From: Antarctobacter heliothermus
Lineage (GTDB): Bacteria; Pseudomonadota; Alphaproteobacteria; Rhodobacterales; Rhodobacteraceae
Direction: 5' to 3'
DNA: 64,000 bases
Assembly: GCF_002237555.1 (NCBI RefSeq)
Contig: NZ_CP022540.1
Coordinates: 1,806,501-1,870,500, forward strand
This document shows, piece after piece, positions 16,977 to 25,754 of this stretch. The notes beneath the pieces were generated by a model. That model was given only the letters and a program-made list of their open reading frames with translations. It was not told the origin of the DNA and did no database searches. Each line of letters starts with the position of its first letter. Position 1 is the first letter of the stretch. Position numbers and translations under genes: made by a program.

Positions 16977-17780
16977 ATGACCACCAAGTTACGGACACCT
17001 GCGCAAATTCGCATGAACGCGATCTTGAAACGCTTGCATGATGGTGGATCGGTGGCGGTCGCCGATCTCGTGAAAGAGTTCGAAGTGTCCGACATGACCG
17101 TGCGGCGCGACCTTGCTGAACTGGAACGTGAGGGGCTTTTAGAGCGGGTGCATGGCGGCGCACGCCGCCGTACCTCTGGCCCGTTGAAGGTGAACGACGA
17201 TATCGAACTGGATTTCGACGCCCGGCTGGCGCGCAATTCCGTGGCCAAGCGGCTGATCGCGGCGGACGCGGCTGAGTTGCTGTCGGGGTTTCGATCTGTG
17301 GCAATCGATGTTGGCAGCACCTGCCTGTTTGCGGCAGAGGCGTTGGCCTGTCGTGGCGGACAGCGTCACATCTTTACCAACAGTCTGCGTGTGGCGACCG
17401 CGCTTGGCGCCTTGGGGACGGAAACCTACCTACCCGAGGGGCGCACCCGCCCCGGTGAGCTTTCGATCACTGGCCCCAGCGCCATCGAAAGCTTTGCCAA
17501 GCTGCATTTCGAGGTAGCGGTCATCGGCGTATCAGGAATGTCCGACCAAGGATTTTACGACTTTTCCATCGAGGACAGCGAGTTGAAAAAACTGTACCTC
17601 GAACGATCCGAACACCGCGTTTTCTTGTGCGATTCATCTAAGTTTCGGCGGCTTTCTACGATCCGCGTCGCGGCCTTGTCCGACGCTACGGTGTTGATCA
17701 CCGATGCCCCGCCGCCATCGGATCTTGCCTCGGCCCTTGCAGGGGCCGGGGTAGAGATCCGAGTGGCAGAGGAACCCTGA
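16977..17780 (+). CDS. DeoR-family transcriptional regulator
   Basis: The 267-residue protein has an N-terminal DeoR HTH (about 8-65; VADLVKEFEVSDMTVRRDLAELEREGLLERVHGGA) and a DeoRC phosphosugar-sensor-like domain. The sensor domain has the DVGST and VIGVSGMSDQGFYDFSIEDSE segments. The ATG at 16977 follows AAGGAAG; the frame is open from 16923 but that extension lacks homology. It stops 11 bases before the convergent end of the large minus-strand operon. The target is unknown, and a DeoR protein among amidase genes is unusual. Confidence 0.88.
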   Translation: MTTKLRTPAQIRMNAILKRLHDGGSVAVADLVKEFEVSDMTVRRDLAELEREGLLERVHGGARRRTSGPLKVNDDIELDFDARLARNSVAKRLIAADAAELLSGFRSVAIDVGSTCLFAAEALACRGGQRHIFTNSLRVATALGALGTETYLPEGRTRPGELSITGPSAIESFAKLHFEVAVIGVSGMSDQGFYDFSIEDSELKKLYLERSEHRVFLCDSSKFRRLSTIRVAALSDATVLITDAPPPSDLASALAGAGVEIRVAEEP

Positions 17781-17791
17781 CAGGCCGCTTC

Positions 17792-19210
17792 TCAGGACGC
17801 CACGGCCAGTTCTGGTTTGCCGGTCAAACCGGACGCGATCCCCAGCGCATCATGGAGCGCCGCACCCACACGGCACACCAGATCGTCGCCCAAAGATGGG
17901 CCTGTCAGCATTGTGCCCATAGGAATGCCGTCGTGTCGAAACCCGGCTGGGATCGAGGCAGAGGGCAGATCCAGCAGGTTCACGAAATTGGTGTAGGTGC
18001 CCATCTTTGCGTTCAGACGGATGTTGTCCGCCAGCAGCGCCTCGATTGTGTAGGTTGACGGCGTCGTGGGCGTGACGATCAGATCTACCGTTTGAAACAA
18101 CTGCCGCACCTGCTGCTTGTAGCCCGCAATGATGTACTGGGCGCGGAAAACGTCGCGGGCGGTATACTTGCGGCCCCATGACAGGATCTCGCGCGTGGGC
18201 GGGCAAAGGGCGCTTTCGTCCTCGTCGAACCGGTCGCCGAAATTGGCGTACCGCTGGGCGATGAACGGCCCATCATACAGCATTTTCGCAGCGGTCAGGT
18301 AGGGCGTCATGTCGATCTCGACCGCAGTGCCGCCCAGCGTTTCCAGTCGGGCAACGCTTTCACGGAAAAGCCGCGCGGACTCGGCGTCGCCATCTGTGTC
18401 CAGCGTGGCGGCATCTGGGATCGCGAAACGGAAAGTCGCGGGCGCGGGGGCGGCGCTGACGCGAAAACCCTGTGCCTCTGGTTTTGAGAACGGGTCCGAC
18501 GGATCGTGCCGAAACCCAAGGTTTGTGAGCAGCACGCTATCCGCCATTGTCAGCGTCAGAAAGTTTTCTGTTCCGACCATCCCGGCCTGCGATTTGGCCG
18601 AGCGTGGCACCAGACCGGGCGTGGGTTTGTAACCGACGATGTTGTTCAGCGCGGCTGGCACGCGGCCTGACCCGGCCGCATCGTTGGCCACGGCGAAGCT
18701 GACCAATCCCGCGCCGACGCTGACGCCCCCACCGGATGAGGATCCGCCGGAAATGTAGCGTTCATTGAAGACGCATTGCGGGATGCCAAAGTCGCTGCGC
18801 ACGCCGACCACACCCATGCCAAGCTGATCCTGGTTCTGTTTGCCGATCGGGATCGCCCCGGCATCCAACAGCGTCTGGACAAGATGGCTAGTGGTCTCGG
18901 GCATCCGTGCCCAAGCGCGCACAGCCGAGGTCGACGGTACGCCAGCAAGGTCGACGTTGTCCTTGATCCCGAACGGAATCCCGTAAAGCGGCAGTGCCTT
19001 CGCCGCGGGGTCGGCCATTAGTGCGCGGGCGCGGGCGCGGGATGTTTCGCGGTCAATCAGGTGGATCCACACATGATCATCTCCACGCGCCTCGATGCGG
19101 TCGTAGACGATGTCGATCATGTCTTCGGGGGTCAGGCTGCCTTCGTCAAACAGGGTTTTGAGCGTTGCGATATCCAATGCGCCAGTGGCGCGGTCCCATT
19201 CGATGGTCAT
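17792..19210 (-). CDS. Allophanate hydrolase-type amidase (AtzF N-terminal domain only), copy 2
   Basis: The 472-residue amidase-signature protein has Lys83, cis-Ser157 (in SGGSSSGGG) and Ser181. It ends with the AtzF-like MGTYTNFVNLLDLPSASIPAG region and lacks the AtzF C-terminal domain. The free-standing C-terminal domain gene lies immediately upstream (3-base gap), so the two probably act together as a split allophanate hydrolase. It is the last gene of the 14-gene operon. Compared with copy 1 the nucleophile loop reads NDAAGSGRVP instead of TDTAGSGRVP, so substrate preference may differ. Confidence 0.8.
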   Translation of the reverse strand: MTIEWDRATGALDIATLKTLFDEGSLTPEDMIDIVYDRIEARGDDHVWIHLIDRETSRARARALMADPAAKALPLYGIPFGIKDNVDLAGVPSTSAVRAWARMPETTSHLVQTLLDAGAIPIGKQNQDQLGMGVVGVRSDFGIPQCVFNERYISGGSSSGGGVSVGAGLVSFAVANDAAGSGRVPAALNNIVGYKPTPGLVPRSAKSQAGMVGTENFLTLTMADSVLLTNLGFRHDPSDPFSKPEAQGFRVSAAPAPATFRFAIPDAATLDTDGDAESARLFRESVARLETLGGTAVEIDMTPYLTAAKMLYDGPFIAQRYANFGDRFDEDESALCPPTREILSWGRKYTARDVFRAQYIIAGYKQQVRQLFQTVDLIVTPTTPSTYTIEALLADNIRLNAKMGTYTNFVNLLDLPSASIPAGFRHDGIPMGTMLTGPSLGDDLVCRVGAALHDALGIASGLTGKPELAVAS

Positions 19211-19213
19211 GGA

Positions 19214-19654
19214 TTAGTCCTTTTTTAATGTCGTCTGTGCCTCGGTACGGGCGGCGAGATACGCCCGCCAATCACCGAGGTCTGTGATGTCTTCGGAGCC
19301 GTCCTGAGCGGCGATGGCCTCGCAGATGAAACCTTTGACCTTGCGTCCGTCCGAAAGGTGCAGGGTTCCTATTCCAAGCGGGCTGTCGATCATGGTCAGA
19401 AGCTGGCCCAACCCTGCGGGCGTCATTTCCCACAATTCGAGCGAGATGGGGGCACCGCTGCCGGGGGTGCCGCGGATCAGGCCGGGTCGGATCGGCTCCA
19501 TGCCGACAAGGGCATGGAAACGGTAGCTGTCGTCGGTCTGGGCGATGGCGCCGAACTGCGCGCCGCAGCGTTTCATTTGCGGCTCCAGCGGCATGCCGCG
19601 CATGTGGGCGCCGCAAACGGCAACAAGCAGTGTATCGGGCAGGGAATGTGTCAC
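19214..19654 (-). CDS. Free-standing allophanate hydrolase C-terminal domain protein
   Basis: The 146-residue protein corresponds to the C-terminal domain of AtzF/urea-amidolyase allophanate hydrolases. It starts with VCGAHMRGMPLEPQMKRCGA and continues through LELWEMTPAGLGQLLTMIDSPLGIGTLHLSDGRKVKGFICE to DWRAYL. In fused AtzF this domain is linked to decarboxylation of the amidase product. Here it is a separate gene placed upstream of, not behind, the amidase gene, the reverse of the fused order. It starts at GTG 19654, with a weak ribosome-binding site and a 15-base gap after the GntR gene. Confidence 0.85.
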   Translation of the reverse strand: MTHSLPDTLLVAVCGAHMRGMPLEPQMKRCGAQFGAIAQTDDSYRFHALVGMEPIRPGLIRGTPGSGAPISLELWEMTPAGLGQLLTMIDSPLGIGTLHLSDGRKVKGFICEAIAAQDGSEDITDLGDWRAYLAARTEAQTTLKKD

Positions 19655-19669
19655 CTTGAGTGTCTTTCG

Positions 19670-20359
19670 TCAGAAGGGGATGACGCGCTTGTCGCGCAAA
19701 TAGGTGCGGGCGGCCTCCATCACCGTCAGGATGTGACGGCGCATCAAGAGAGTTGCTTCCTCTGCCGTGCCGCGTCGGATAGCGGCCACGATCAGACCGT
19801 GCTCAACCTGCGAATTGCCGATCCGTTCTTTCAGGTCGAACTGTGCCGCACGAAAGGCGGCAACGGCCCGGCGGATCGATAGCGTCGCGTCGCGCAGGCT
19901 GTCGTTGCCAGCGCCGTAATAAATCGCTTCGTGAAACCGGAAATTGTGGTCGCGGTAGGCTGCGCGATCACGCTGTTCGACAAGGCACAAGCCGTCCTCG
20001 TGGATTTCTTCGAGTTTGGCCTTGGCCTCCGGGCTCATGCGCCTTGCCGCGTAACCCGCACACAGGCCTTCGAGTTCGGCCATGAATTCGAACTTTTCCA
20101 ACATCTTATCGGGGGACACCTCCGCCACGAAGGCTCCGCGATGGGGACGCGTTTCTACCAGCCCGATCACGGCAAGCTCTCTCAGCGCTTCGCGCACCGG
20201 GGTGCGCGACACGCCAAAATATTCGCCGATCAGAGTCTCGTCCAGCTTCTTGCCGGGCGGCAATTTGCCAGAGACGATTTGCGCGCTGAGTTCGCGCACG
20301 ACCGCCGCGGTATTTGTCTCACCGGCTGCGCGTTGCAGCCGGATCTCAGGTTCTGTCAT
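19670..20359 (-). CDS. GntR-family (FCD) transcriptional regulator within the amidase operon
   Basis: The 229-residue protein has an N-terminal winged HTH (about 18-82, with LIGEYFGVSRTPVREALRELAVIGLVETRPHRGAFV) and an FCD domain with metal-ligand-type residues (HNFRFHEAIY and QVEHGLIVAAI). It lies inside the catabolic operon between atzH and the allophanate hydrolase C-terminal domain gene (8- and 15-base gaps), so it is co-expressed with its likely targets. A CATACAATGTATG palindrome upstream of the first operon gene is a candidate operator. Confidence 0.9.
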   Translation of the reverse strand: MTEPEIRLQRAAGETNTAAVVRELSAQIVSGKLPPGKKLDETLIGEYFGVSRTPVREALRELAVIGLVETRPHRGAFVAEVSPDKMLEKFEFMAELEGLCAGYAARRMSPEAKAKLEEIHEDGLCLVEQRDRAAYRDHNFRFHEAIYYGAGNDSLRDATLSIRRAVAAFRAAQFDLKERIGNSQVEHGLIVAAIRRGTAEEATLLMRRHILTVMEAARTYLRDKRVIPF

Positions 20360-20367
20360 ACGGCCTC

Positions 20368-20754
20368 CTACTCCTCGGGAATCAGGCTGACATGGGCCGC
20401 GACGATGCGCCAGTCGCCGTCGATTTTCGCCCAGGTCTGGGATTGCCGGCCAATCTTGCCCGGCGTCCGTCGAAACAGGGTCATCGCCGTGGCGAAATCA
20501 GTGCCAAAGCTGGTGATCGCTGTGCGCTCTAGCGTGCGATCAAGCCCGCCCGAGGGCCGCGAAGCCCGAAAGGCGGCGATTTCGTCGTGGCCATACAGGT
20601 TTTCGCCAATCCCGTAGCGGATGGTCCGGGGATCGACAAAGAACAGCTCATCCAGAACGGCCACGTCATTGGTCGTCAACGCGGTCTCGTAGCGTTCGAA
20701 GGCGGCGGTGATCTCGGCCAATGGACCGGGCAGGTTGATGTCGTCACGGGTCAT
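20368..20754 (-). CDS. atzH: AtzH-like protein (DUF3225, NTF2 fold)
   Basis: The 128-residue NTF2-fold protein belongs to the AtzH/HpxZ (DUF3225) family. Tyr22 and Arg46, the two residues reported as needed for catalysis in Pseudomonas ADP AtzH, are at exactly these positions in this protein. AtzH has been proposed to turn 1,3-dicarboxyurea, the AtzE product, into allophanate. The ATG overlaps the atzE stop by four bases (ATGA), matching the known atzG-atzE-atzH order. The frame is open to 20847, but that extension lies inside atzE. Confidence 0.88.
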   Translation of the reverse strand: MTRDDINLPGPLAEITAAFERYETALTTNDVAVLDELFFVDPRTIRYGIGENLYGHDEIAAFRASRPSGGLDRTLERTAITSFGTDFATAMTLFRRTPGKIGRQSQTWAKIDGDWRIVAAHVSLIPEE

Positions 20755-22160
20755 GCGGGGAGTTCCTTCAAGAGGGCGACAGGCGCGGCACAGGTGCCGG
20801 ATTGTTCCAATGCGTAGGCGATGCGCAGGGCGATGTCCTCTCGCCACGCGGGGGCGATGATTTGAACACCGATTGGCAGGTGCCCGGCGATGTTCTGAAC
20901 CGGAACGCAGACCACTGGCAGCCCGATAAAGCTGATCGGTTGGGTGTAGATCCCGATGTGGGCGCGGTAGGGTTGTTCCTGCCCGTCGATCATCACCGTG
21001 TCGCTGTCAACGCGCGGCGCGGGGAAGGGCGTTGCAGGCGTCAGGATGGCGTCAACATGCCGGAACACCTCTGCCGCATCTTCGGCGAATTGTCGGCGCA
21101 ACCTTTGGGCGCGAACGTAGGCAATACCGGGCACGAGGGCACCGGCGACCAGACGGTCGCGCATCGGACGGCCGAAATCCTCTGGTCGGGTCTGCAAGGC
21201 TTCGGTATGGGTCGCGGCCCCTTCGACCGCTGTTATCAAGGCAGCCGAGGCTCGCGCCGCTGCCGCGCCGGGCAGATCTGCGTCCAGTTTGACGTCCAGC
21301 GCGGCGCAAACCCGGTCCAACGCGTCTTTTGCCGGTCCATCCGGCGGGGCGAAATAGCCCGACCCGCGGGCGATGCGCAGGTCTGCGACACCCTTGTCCA
21401 GTGTGGACACGGCAGGGCAGGCGGGGCGGTCGACGCAGACGGGGTCGCCCGCATCGACGCCCTGCATTGCCTCAAGCGCCAGCGCAAGGTCGCTGGCCGA
21501 TCGTGCCATCGGTCCGATGTGATCGAGGCTGTCGACAAAGGGAAAGGTGCCGGAACGCGGCACGCGCCCATAGGTCGCCTTGAGCCCGAAAAGCCCGCAC
21601 CACGACGATGGAACGCGGATCGACCCGTTGGTGTCTGAGCCTATTGTCAGGGGCACCATGCCAGCGGCGGTTGCCGCGCCCGATCCGCCAGAGGATCCGC
21701 CTGGGCGCCTTTCCGTGTCGTGCGGATTCCGGGTCGATCCGACGTGGTCGTTTTCCCCGGTAAAGTCATAGGCGTATTCACCCATGTTCAGCGCGCCCAT
21801 CAGGATCGCGCCGGCAGCCTCCAGACGGGTGATGACCGGCGCATCGGCGTCGGCGGGTGCGTTGTCCATGTTGATCGCCGATCCCGCGCGGGTGATGACC
21901 CCCGCGATGTCGACCAGATCCTTGACCGCAAAGGGCACACCTGCCAGCGGGCCCACGTCGTCGCCCTTGGCAATGCGCGCATCGACACGGTCGGCGGTTT
22001 GCAATGCACGGGCCTCTGTCAGGGTGGTGAAGGCGATCAGGTCCGCATCCGTCTTGCGAATGCGGTCCAGGGAGGCCTCGACAGACTGGCGCGCCGTCAT
22101 GCGCCCGGCGCGGACGTCCTTGGCGATTTCGGCGGCAGAAAGTTGGGTCCAGTCGTTCAT
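20751..22160 (-). CDS. atzE: AtzE-like amidase (1-carboxybiuret hydrolase family)
   Basis: The 469-residue amidase-signature enzyme has Lys80, cis-Ser156 and Ser180. The blocks GEYAYDFTGENDHVGSTRNP and GSDTNGSIRVPSSWCGLFGLK are characteristic of AtzE-type amidohydrolases. AtzE works as a heterotetramer with the small subunit AtzG and deaminates 1-carboxybiuret. Its ATG overlaps the atzG stop (ATGA) and its stop overlaps the atzH start, so the trio is tightly coupled. The cyanuric acid hydrolase gene atzD is absent, so the true substrate may be another carbamoyl/ureido acid. Confidence 0.87.
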   Translation of the reverse strand: MNDWTQLSAAEIAKDVRAGRMTARQSVEASLDRIRKTDADLIAFTTLTEARALQTADRVDARIAKGDDVGPLAGVPFAVKDLVDIAGVITRAGSAINMDNAPADADAPVITRLEAAGAILMGALNMGEYAYDFTGENDHVGSTRNPHDTERRPGGSSGGSGAATAAGMVPLTIGSDTNGSIRVPSSWCGLFGLKATYGRVPRSGTFPFVDSLDHIGPMARSASDLALALEAMQGVDAGDPVCVDRPACPAVSTLDKGVADLRIARGSGYFAPPDGPAKDALDRVCAALDVKLDADLPGAAAARASAALITAVEGAATHTEALQTRPEDFGRPMRDRLVAGALVPGIAYVRAQRLRRQFAEDAAEVFRHVDAILTPATPFPAPRVDSDTVMIDGQEQPYRAHIGIYTQPISFIGLPVVCVPVQNIAGHLPIGVQIIAPAWREDIALRIAYALEQSGTCAAPVALLKELPA

Positions 22161-22351
22161 TCCGTGTCCTTTTCCGGCAGGGTCCAAACCGGCGCGTTTT
22201 CACATCGGGGGCGAAGGGGGGCCGACATGACCGCCGAAACCATGCCCATGTTTTGTTTCAGGATTGCCGCGATGGCTGGCAGCCGATCTTCGGATGGGGA
22301 AATGCCAAGAGTTGCCAAACCGCTTTTTGCTTCGCTTTCGTTGTCGGTCAT
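22157..22351 (-). CDS. atzG: AtzG-like small amidase subunit (DUF4089/GatC-like)
   Basis: This 64-residue protein starts at ATG 22351, three bases after the preceding amidase stop, and its TGA overlaps the atzE ATG. Size, composition and the segment LPAIAAILKQNMGMVSAVM followed by a C-terminal PVWTL fit AtzG, a GatC-like wrap that stabilises AtzE. The call rests mainly on size and position directly ahead of atzE, because little sequence signal is visible by eye. Confidence 0.78.
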   Translation of the reverse strand: MTDNESEAKSGLATLGISPSEDRLPAIAAILKQNMGMVSAVMSAPLRPRCENAPVWTLPEKDTE

Positions 22352-22354
22352 GGG

Positions 22355-23815
22355 TCAGGCGGCCTCCAGCCGGTCCAGCAGGGCAGGGCGGTGGCCTGAC
22401 CACGGGCGCGCGGCCTCGTATGCAGCGGCCGCACGCAGCACCATCGGGTCGTCCAAGTGCCGCCCGACGATCTGAAGCCCGACCGGCAGTCCGTCCTTCG
22501 TCAGCCCGGCAGGGACAGAGGCCGCAGGCTGACCGGTCATGTTGAACGGAAAGCAGAAGCCCAGCCATGCGGCGGGATCGACCATCCTGCCTTCGGTCTT
22601 TTCGGGGCCTTGCATATGCAGCGCAAAGGGCGGCACGGTCAGGGTTGGCGACAACAGCAGATCATATGTGCCAAAGAACTTGGCTGCGATGTTGCACAGT
22701 TTCTTGCGCGCCATGTTGGCATTGGTCAGCGCTTCGTCGTCGTGTCGGCCCTTCAGCAAATTCACCAGGTGCGGCGACATTTCGTGAGCGTGGTCTGGCA
22801 GCCAAGCGCGCATTCCGGCAAGATCGCTGTCAGCCAAAACCAGTCCCCAGAAATCGGCGCCGGGATCACTCCAGCCGGGATCTGCGATTTCGACCTCGCA
22901 TCCCAGATCATTCTCGAACACAGCGACCGCTTCGCGCACCACGCGGCGGACTTCGGGATCGACGGCCAGATAGCCAAAGTCTTCGCTGAAGGCGATCCGC
23001 AGCTTGGGCAGTTGGCCTGCCTTGGCCTCATCCAACCATGCCACATCGTTGGGAATGGTGTGGCGGTCGCGCATGTCGGGGCCTGAGATCACCGATAGCA
23101 TGAGTGCCGCATCCGATACGCTGCGCGCCATCGGGCCAATGTGTTCAAGGCTTTCCCAGCTGGAGACACCGGGGAAGCGTTCGTCCCGACAGCCGGGCCA
23201 CAGTGGCACTCGGCCCATCGAGGCCTTGATCCCCACCAGCCCGCAGTGGGCCGAAGGGATCCGCACCGATCCGCCCCCGTCAGATCCGATGGCGAAGGGC
23301 GTGACCCCTGCGGCCACCGATGCACCCGATCCGGCAGAGGATCCGCCCGGCGTCAATTCGGTGTTCCACGGGTTGCGGGTTGTCTCAAAGACCGGGTTGT
23401 GCCCGACGCCGCTATAGCCAAATTCCGGCACGTTGGTTTTGCCCAAGATCACCGCACCGGCATCTTTCAGGCGTTCGACCACAATGTCGTCGTCCTCTGG
23501 GACAAAGTCGCGGTAGATGACGGATCCCATTGCGGTCACAAGGTCCTTGGTCGCGACCAGATCCTTGATCCCCACCGGCACACCGGCCAGCGGCCCTAGT
23601 GGTTCGCCTGCGGCGCGCGCGTTGTCGATCGCCGCCGCTGTCTTGCGGGCAAGGTCTGGCGCGGGGGTGCAGAAGGCGTGAAGATGCGGTTCTGTCAGCT
23701 CCATCCGGGCGATGGCGGCCTCTGCCACCTCGGTGGCGGACAGGCTGCCGTCGCGGACGGAGTCTGCGATTTCGCCCGCGGACAGGGCGGCGTAGCTTTC
23801 ATGAGTCAGGGTCAT
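22355..23815 (-). CDS. Amidase-signature family hydrolase of unknown substrate
   Basis: The 486-residue protein has the full amidase triad Lys84, cis-Ser159 and Ser183, with the GSDGGGSVRIPSAHCGLVGIK block. It is closer in style to general aryl/acyl amidases than to AtzE or AtzF. The start overlaps the upstream ATPase gene stop by four bases (ATGA). Sitting between the importer genes and atzGEH, it may perform the first cut on the imported compound. The substrate cannot be deduced. The frame is open to 23902, but the ATG at 23815 fits the overlap pattern. Confidence 0.85.
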   Translation of the reverse strand: MTLTHESYAALSAGEIADSVRDGSLSATEVAEAAIARMELTEPHLHAFCTPAPDLARKTAAAIDNARAAGEPLGPLAGVPVGIKDLVATKDLVTAMGSVIYRDFVPEDDDIVVERLKDAGAVILGKTNVPEFGYSGVGHNPVFETTRNPWNTELTPGGSSAGSGASVAAGVTPFAIGSDGGGSVRIPSAHCGLVGIKASMGRVPLWPGCRDERFPGVSSWESLEHIGPMARSVSDAALMLSVISGPDMRDRHTIPNDVAWLDEAKAGQLPKLRIAFSEDFGYLAVDPEVRRVVREAVAVFENDLGCEVEIADPGWSDPGADFWGLVLADSDLAGMRAWLPDHAHEMSPHLVNLLKGRHDDEALTNANMARKKLCNIAAKFFGTYDLLLSPTLTVPPFALHMQGPEKTEGRMVDPAAWLGFCFPFNMTGQPAASVPAGLTKDGLPVGLQIVGRHLDDPMVLRAAAAYEAARPWSGHRPALLDRLEAA

Positions 23816-24780
23816 GCGTGGACTTCCTCTTGGTCGAGTCGGAAATGGCAGGTGGCTGCGTGCGCGCCGAATTCTGTCAGCGGTGGGGCTTTTTGCTTGC
23901 AAAGCGGCTGCTCCTGCGGGCAGCGCCCGTAAAAGCGGCAGACATTCGGATCTGGGTCGATGGGGCTGCGCGGTTCGCCATTCAGGCGAATGCGGTCTTT
24001 CTCGCTAGAGCCGGGGATCGCGGACAGCAACGCCTTGGTGTAGGGGTGCGCCGGACGGGCGAAAATTTCCTCCACCGGGGCGCATTCGATGATCTTGCCC
24101 AGATACATCACCGCCACCCTGTCGCAGACCAGCTTGATCACGTTCAGGTCGTGGCTGACGAACAGATAGCTCATCCCCAGCGTCTCACGCAGTTCGCCCA
24201 GCAGCTTCAGGATCACGACCTGCACCGAGACATCCAGCGCCGATGTCGGCTCATCCAGGATCAACAGCTCTGGCCGCAGGATGATTGCCCTTGCGATGCC
24301 CACCCGCGCCTTTTGTCCGCCCGACAATTGGTGCGGATAGCGCGACAGAAGTTCCGGGGGCAGGCGGGTGATGCGCGCGGCCTCATGAACCGCCTCGGTC
24401 ACCTCGGCACGGGTCTTGCGGCCACCCAGACGCCGCAGAGGGTCGGCGATGCTATCAAAAATGCGGAATTGTGGGTTCAGGCTGTCCGTCGGGTCTTGGA
24501 ACACCACTTGAATGCGCTTGCGTTCGGGATGGGTGCCGAACCGGCGCGCGGGGATGTCGCCGATGCTTTGGCCGTCGATGCGGATCGCCCCGGCGGTGGG
24601 GTCGATCAGGCGCGACAGAACCCGCACCAGTGTTGACTTACCACAGCCCGATTCCCCCACCAGGCCAAGGCTTTCTCCCCGGGTGATGGACAGGTTTACG
24701 CCATCCACCGCATGCAACAGGCCGGTGCCGGTTGGGTAGATCTTTTCCAAGTTTTCCAGTTCCAGAAGCGGAGCAGTCAT
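23812..24780 (-). CDS. Peptide-type ABC transporter ATP-binding protein (DppF/OppF-like)
   Basis: The 322-residue ATPase has Walker [10 protein letters not shown], signature [15 protein letters not shown], Walker [13 protein letters not shown] and the C-terminal oligopeptide-ABC extension with cysteines ([15 protein letters not shown]) typical of Opp/Dpp ATPases. It pairs with the second ATPase encoded just upstream; overlaps are ATGA on both sides. It powers uptake of the solute bound by the protein at 29108-30718. Confidence 0.9.
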   Translation of the reverse strand: MTAPLLELENLEKIYPTGTGLLHAVDGVNLSITRGESLGLVGESGCGKSTLVRVLSRLIDPTAGAIRIDGQSIGDIPARRFGTHPERKRIQVVFQDPTDSLNPQFRIFDSIADPLRRLGGRKTRAEVTEAVHEAARITRLPPELLSRYPHQLSGGQKARVGIARAIILRPELLILDEPTSALDVSVQVVILKLLGELRETLGMSYLFVSHDLNVIKLVCDRVAVMYLGKIIECAPVEEIFARPAHPYTKALLSAIPGSSEKDRIRLNGEPRSPIDPDPNVCRFYGRCPQEQPLCKQKAPPLTEFGAHAATCHFRLDQEEVHA

Positions 24781-25754
24781 GCGCTTTCCTTCCATGGCAT
24801 GTGGCAAGCGACCTCGTGGTTGGCATCCAGCGCGACGCGTGGCAGAGCCGCAGCGCAGGCCGGGGTGCTTTGTGGGCAGCGCGACACAAAGCGGCAGGGC
24901 GGCAGGTCAAGACGCAGGTCCGGGAGGGAGCCGGGGATTGCAGCCAAGTCCGACAGGCTGCTTGCGCCGTGCGGCGTCGCTTTCATCAACAGCCCTGTGT
25001 AGGGGTGCGCGGCGTTGTCGAAGATGTCGGCAGTGCTGCCCTGTTCGACAATATGACCGGCATGCATCACGGCGAAGCGATCACAATATTCTGCCGCAAG
25101 GGTCAAATCATGTGTGATCAGGATCGTCGACATCCGCCGCTGAGAGGATTTCAGCCGGATCAGGTCCATGATCACCGCCTGCGTCGTCACGTCCAGCCCG
25201 GTGGTCGGTTCGTCCGCGATCAACAATTCGGGCTCGCTGGCAAAGGCCAGAGCGATCATCACACGCTGGCACATGCCACCGGACAGTTCGAACGGATAGG
25301 CGTGGTAGCGGCGTTCGGGATCGGGGATGCGCACCTCGGCCAGCGCTTCGACGGCCGCCTTGCGGGCCTCTCGTCGCGGCATTGCACGATGGGTCCGTAG
25401 CACGTCGGCGATCTGTTCTCCAATCGACCGGATCGGGTTTAGCGCCGACCGGGCGTTCTGAAAGATCATGGTCATGTGTTTGCCGCGCATCCCGGCCACC
25501 TCGGCGTCGCTGGCAGTCAGCAGGTCCATCCCGCCAGAGACCATGCGGTCGGCGCTGACCCGGGCAGAGGCCCCAAGCAAACGCATCACCGCATAGGCCG
25601 AGACGGACTTGCCAGAGCCGCTTTCGCCGACGAGACCCAGCGTCTCGCCACGAGCAAGTTGGAAAGAGACGTTTTCGATCGCGTGAACCGTGCCGTCGCG
25701 GGTGGCGAAATCGACTTTGAGGTTCTGGATGTCGAGAAGAGGAACCCGGGTCAT
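24777..25754 (-). CDS. Peptide-type ABC transporter ATP-binding protein (DppD/OppD-like)
   Basis: The 325-residue ATPase has Walker [10 protein letters not shown], signature [15 protein letters not shown] and Walker [13 protein letters not shown], plus the oligopeptide-ABC C-terminal motif ([15 protein letters not shown]). It forms the heterodimeric motor with the DppF-like protein. Start and stop overlap neighbouring genes by four bases each. Confidence 0.9.
   Translation of the reverse strand: MTRVPLLDIQNLKVDFATRDGTVHAIENVSFQLARGETLGLVGESGSGKSVSAYAVMRLLGASARVSADRMVSGGMDLLTASDAEVAGMRGKHMTMIFQNARSALNPIRSIGEQIADVLRTHRAMPRREARKAAVEALAEVRIPDPERRYHAYPFELSGGMCQRVMIALAFASEPELLIADEPTTGLDVTTQAVIMDLIRLKSSQRRMSTILITHDLTLAAEYCDRFAVMHAGHIVEQGSTADIFDNAAHPYTGLLMKATPHGASSLSDLAAIPGSLPDLRLDLPPCRFVSRCPQSTPACAAALPRVALDANHEVACHMPWKESA

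Noticed and set aside
15985..17304. 439-codon minus-strand open frame
   Set aside because: It lies antisense to the AtzF-type amidase and DeoR genes, which have clear catalytic and HTH motifs; the frame has no recognisable domain.
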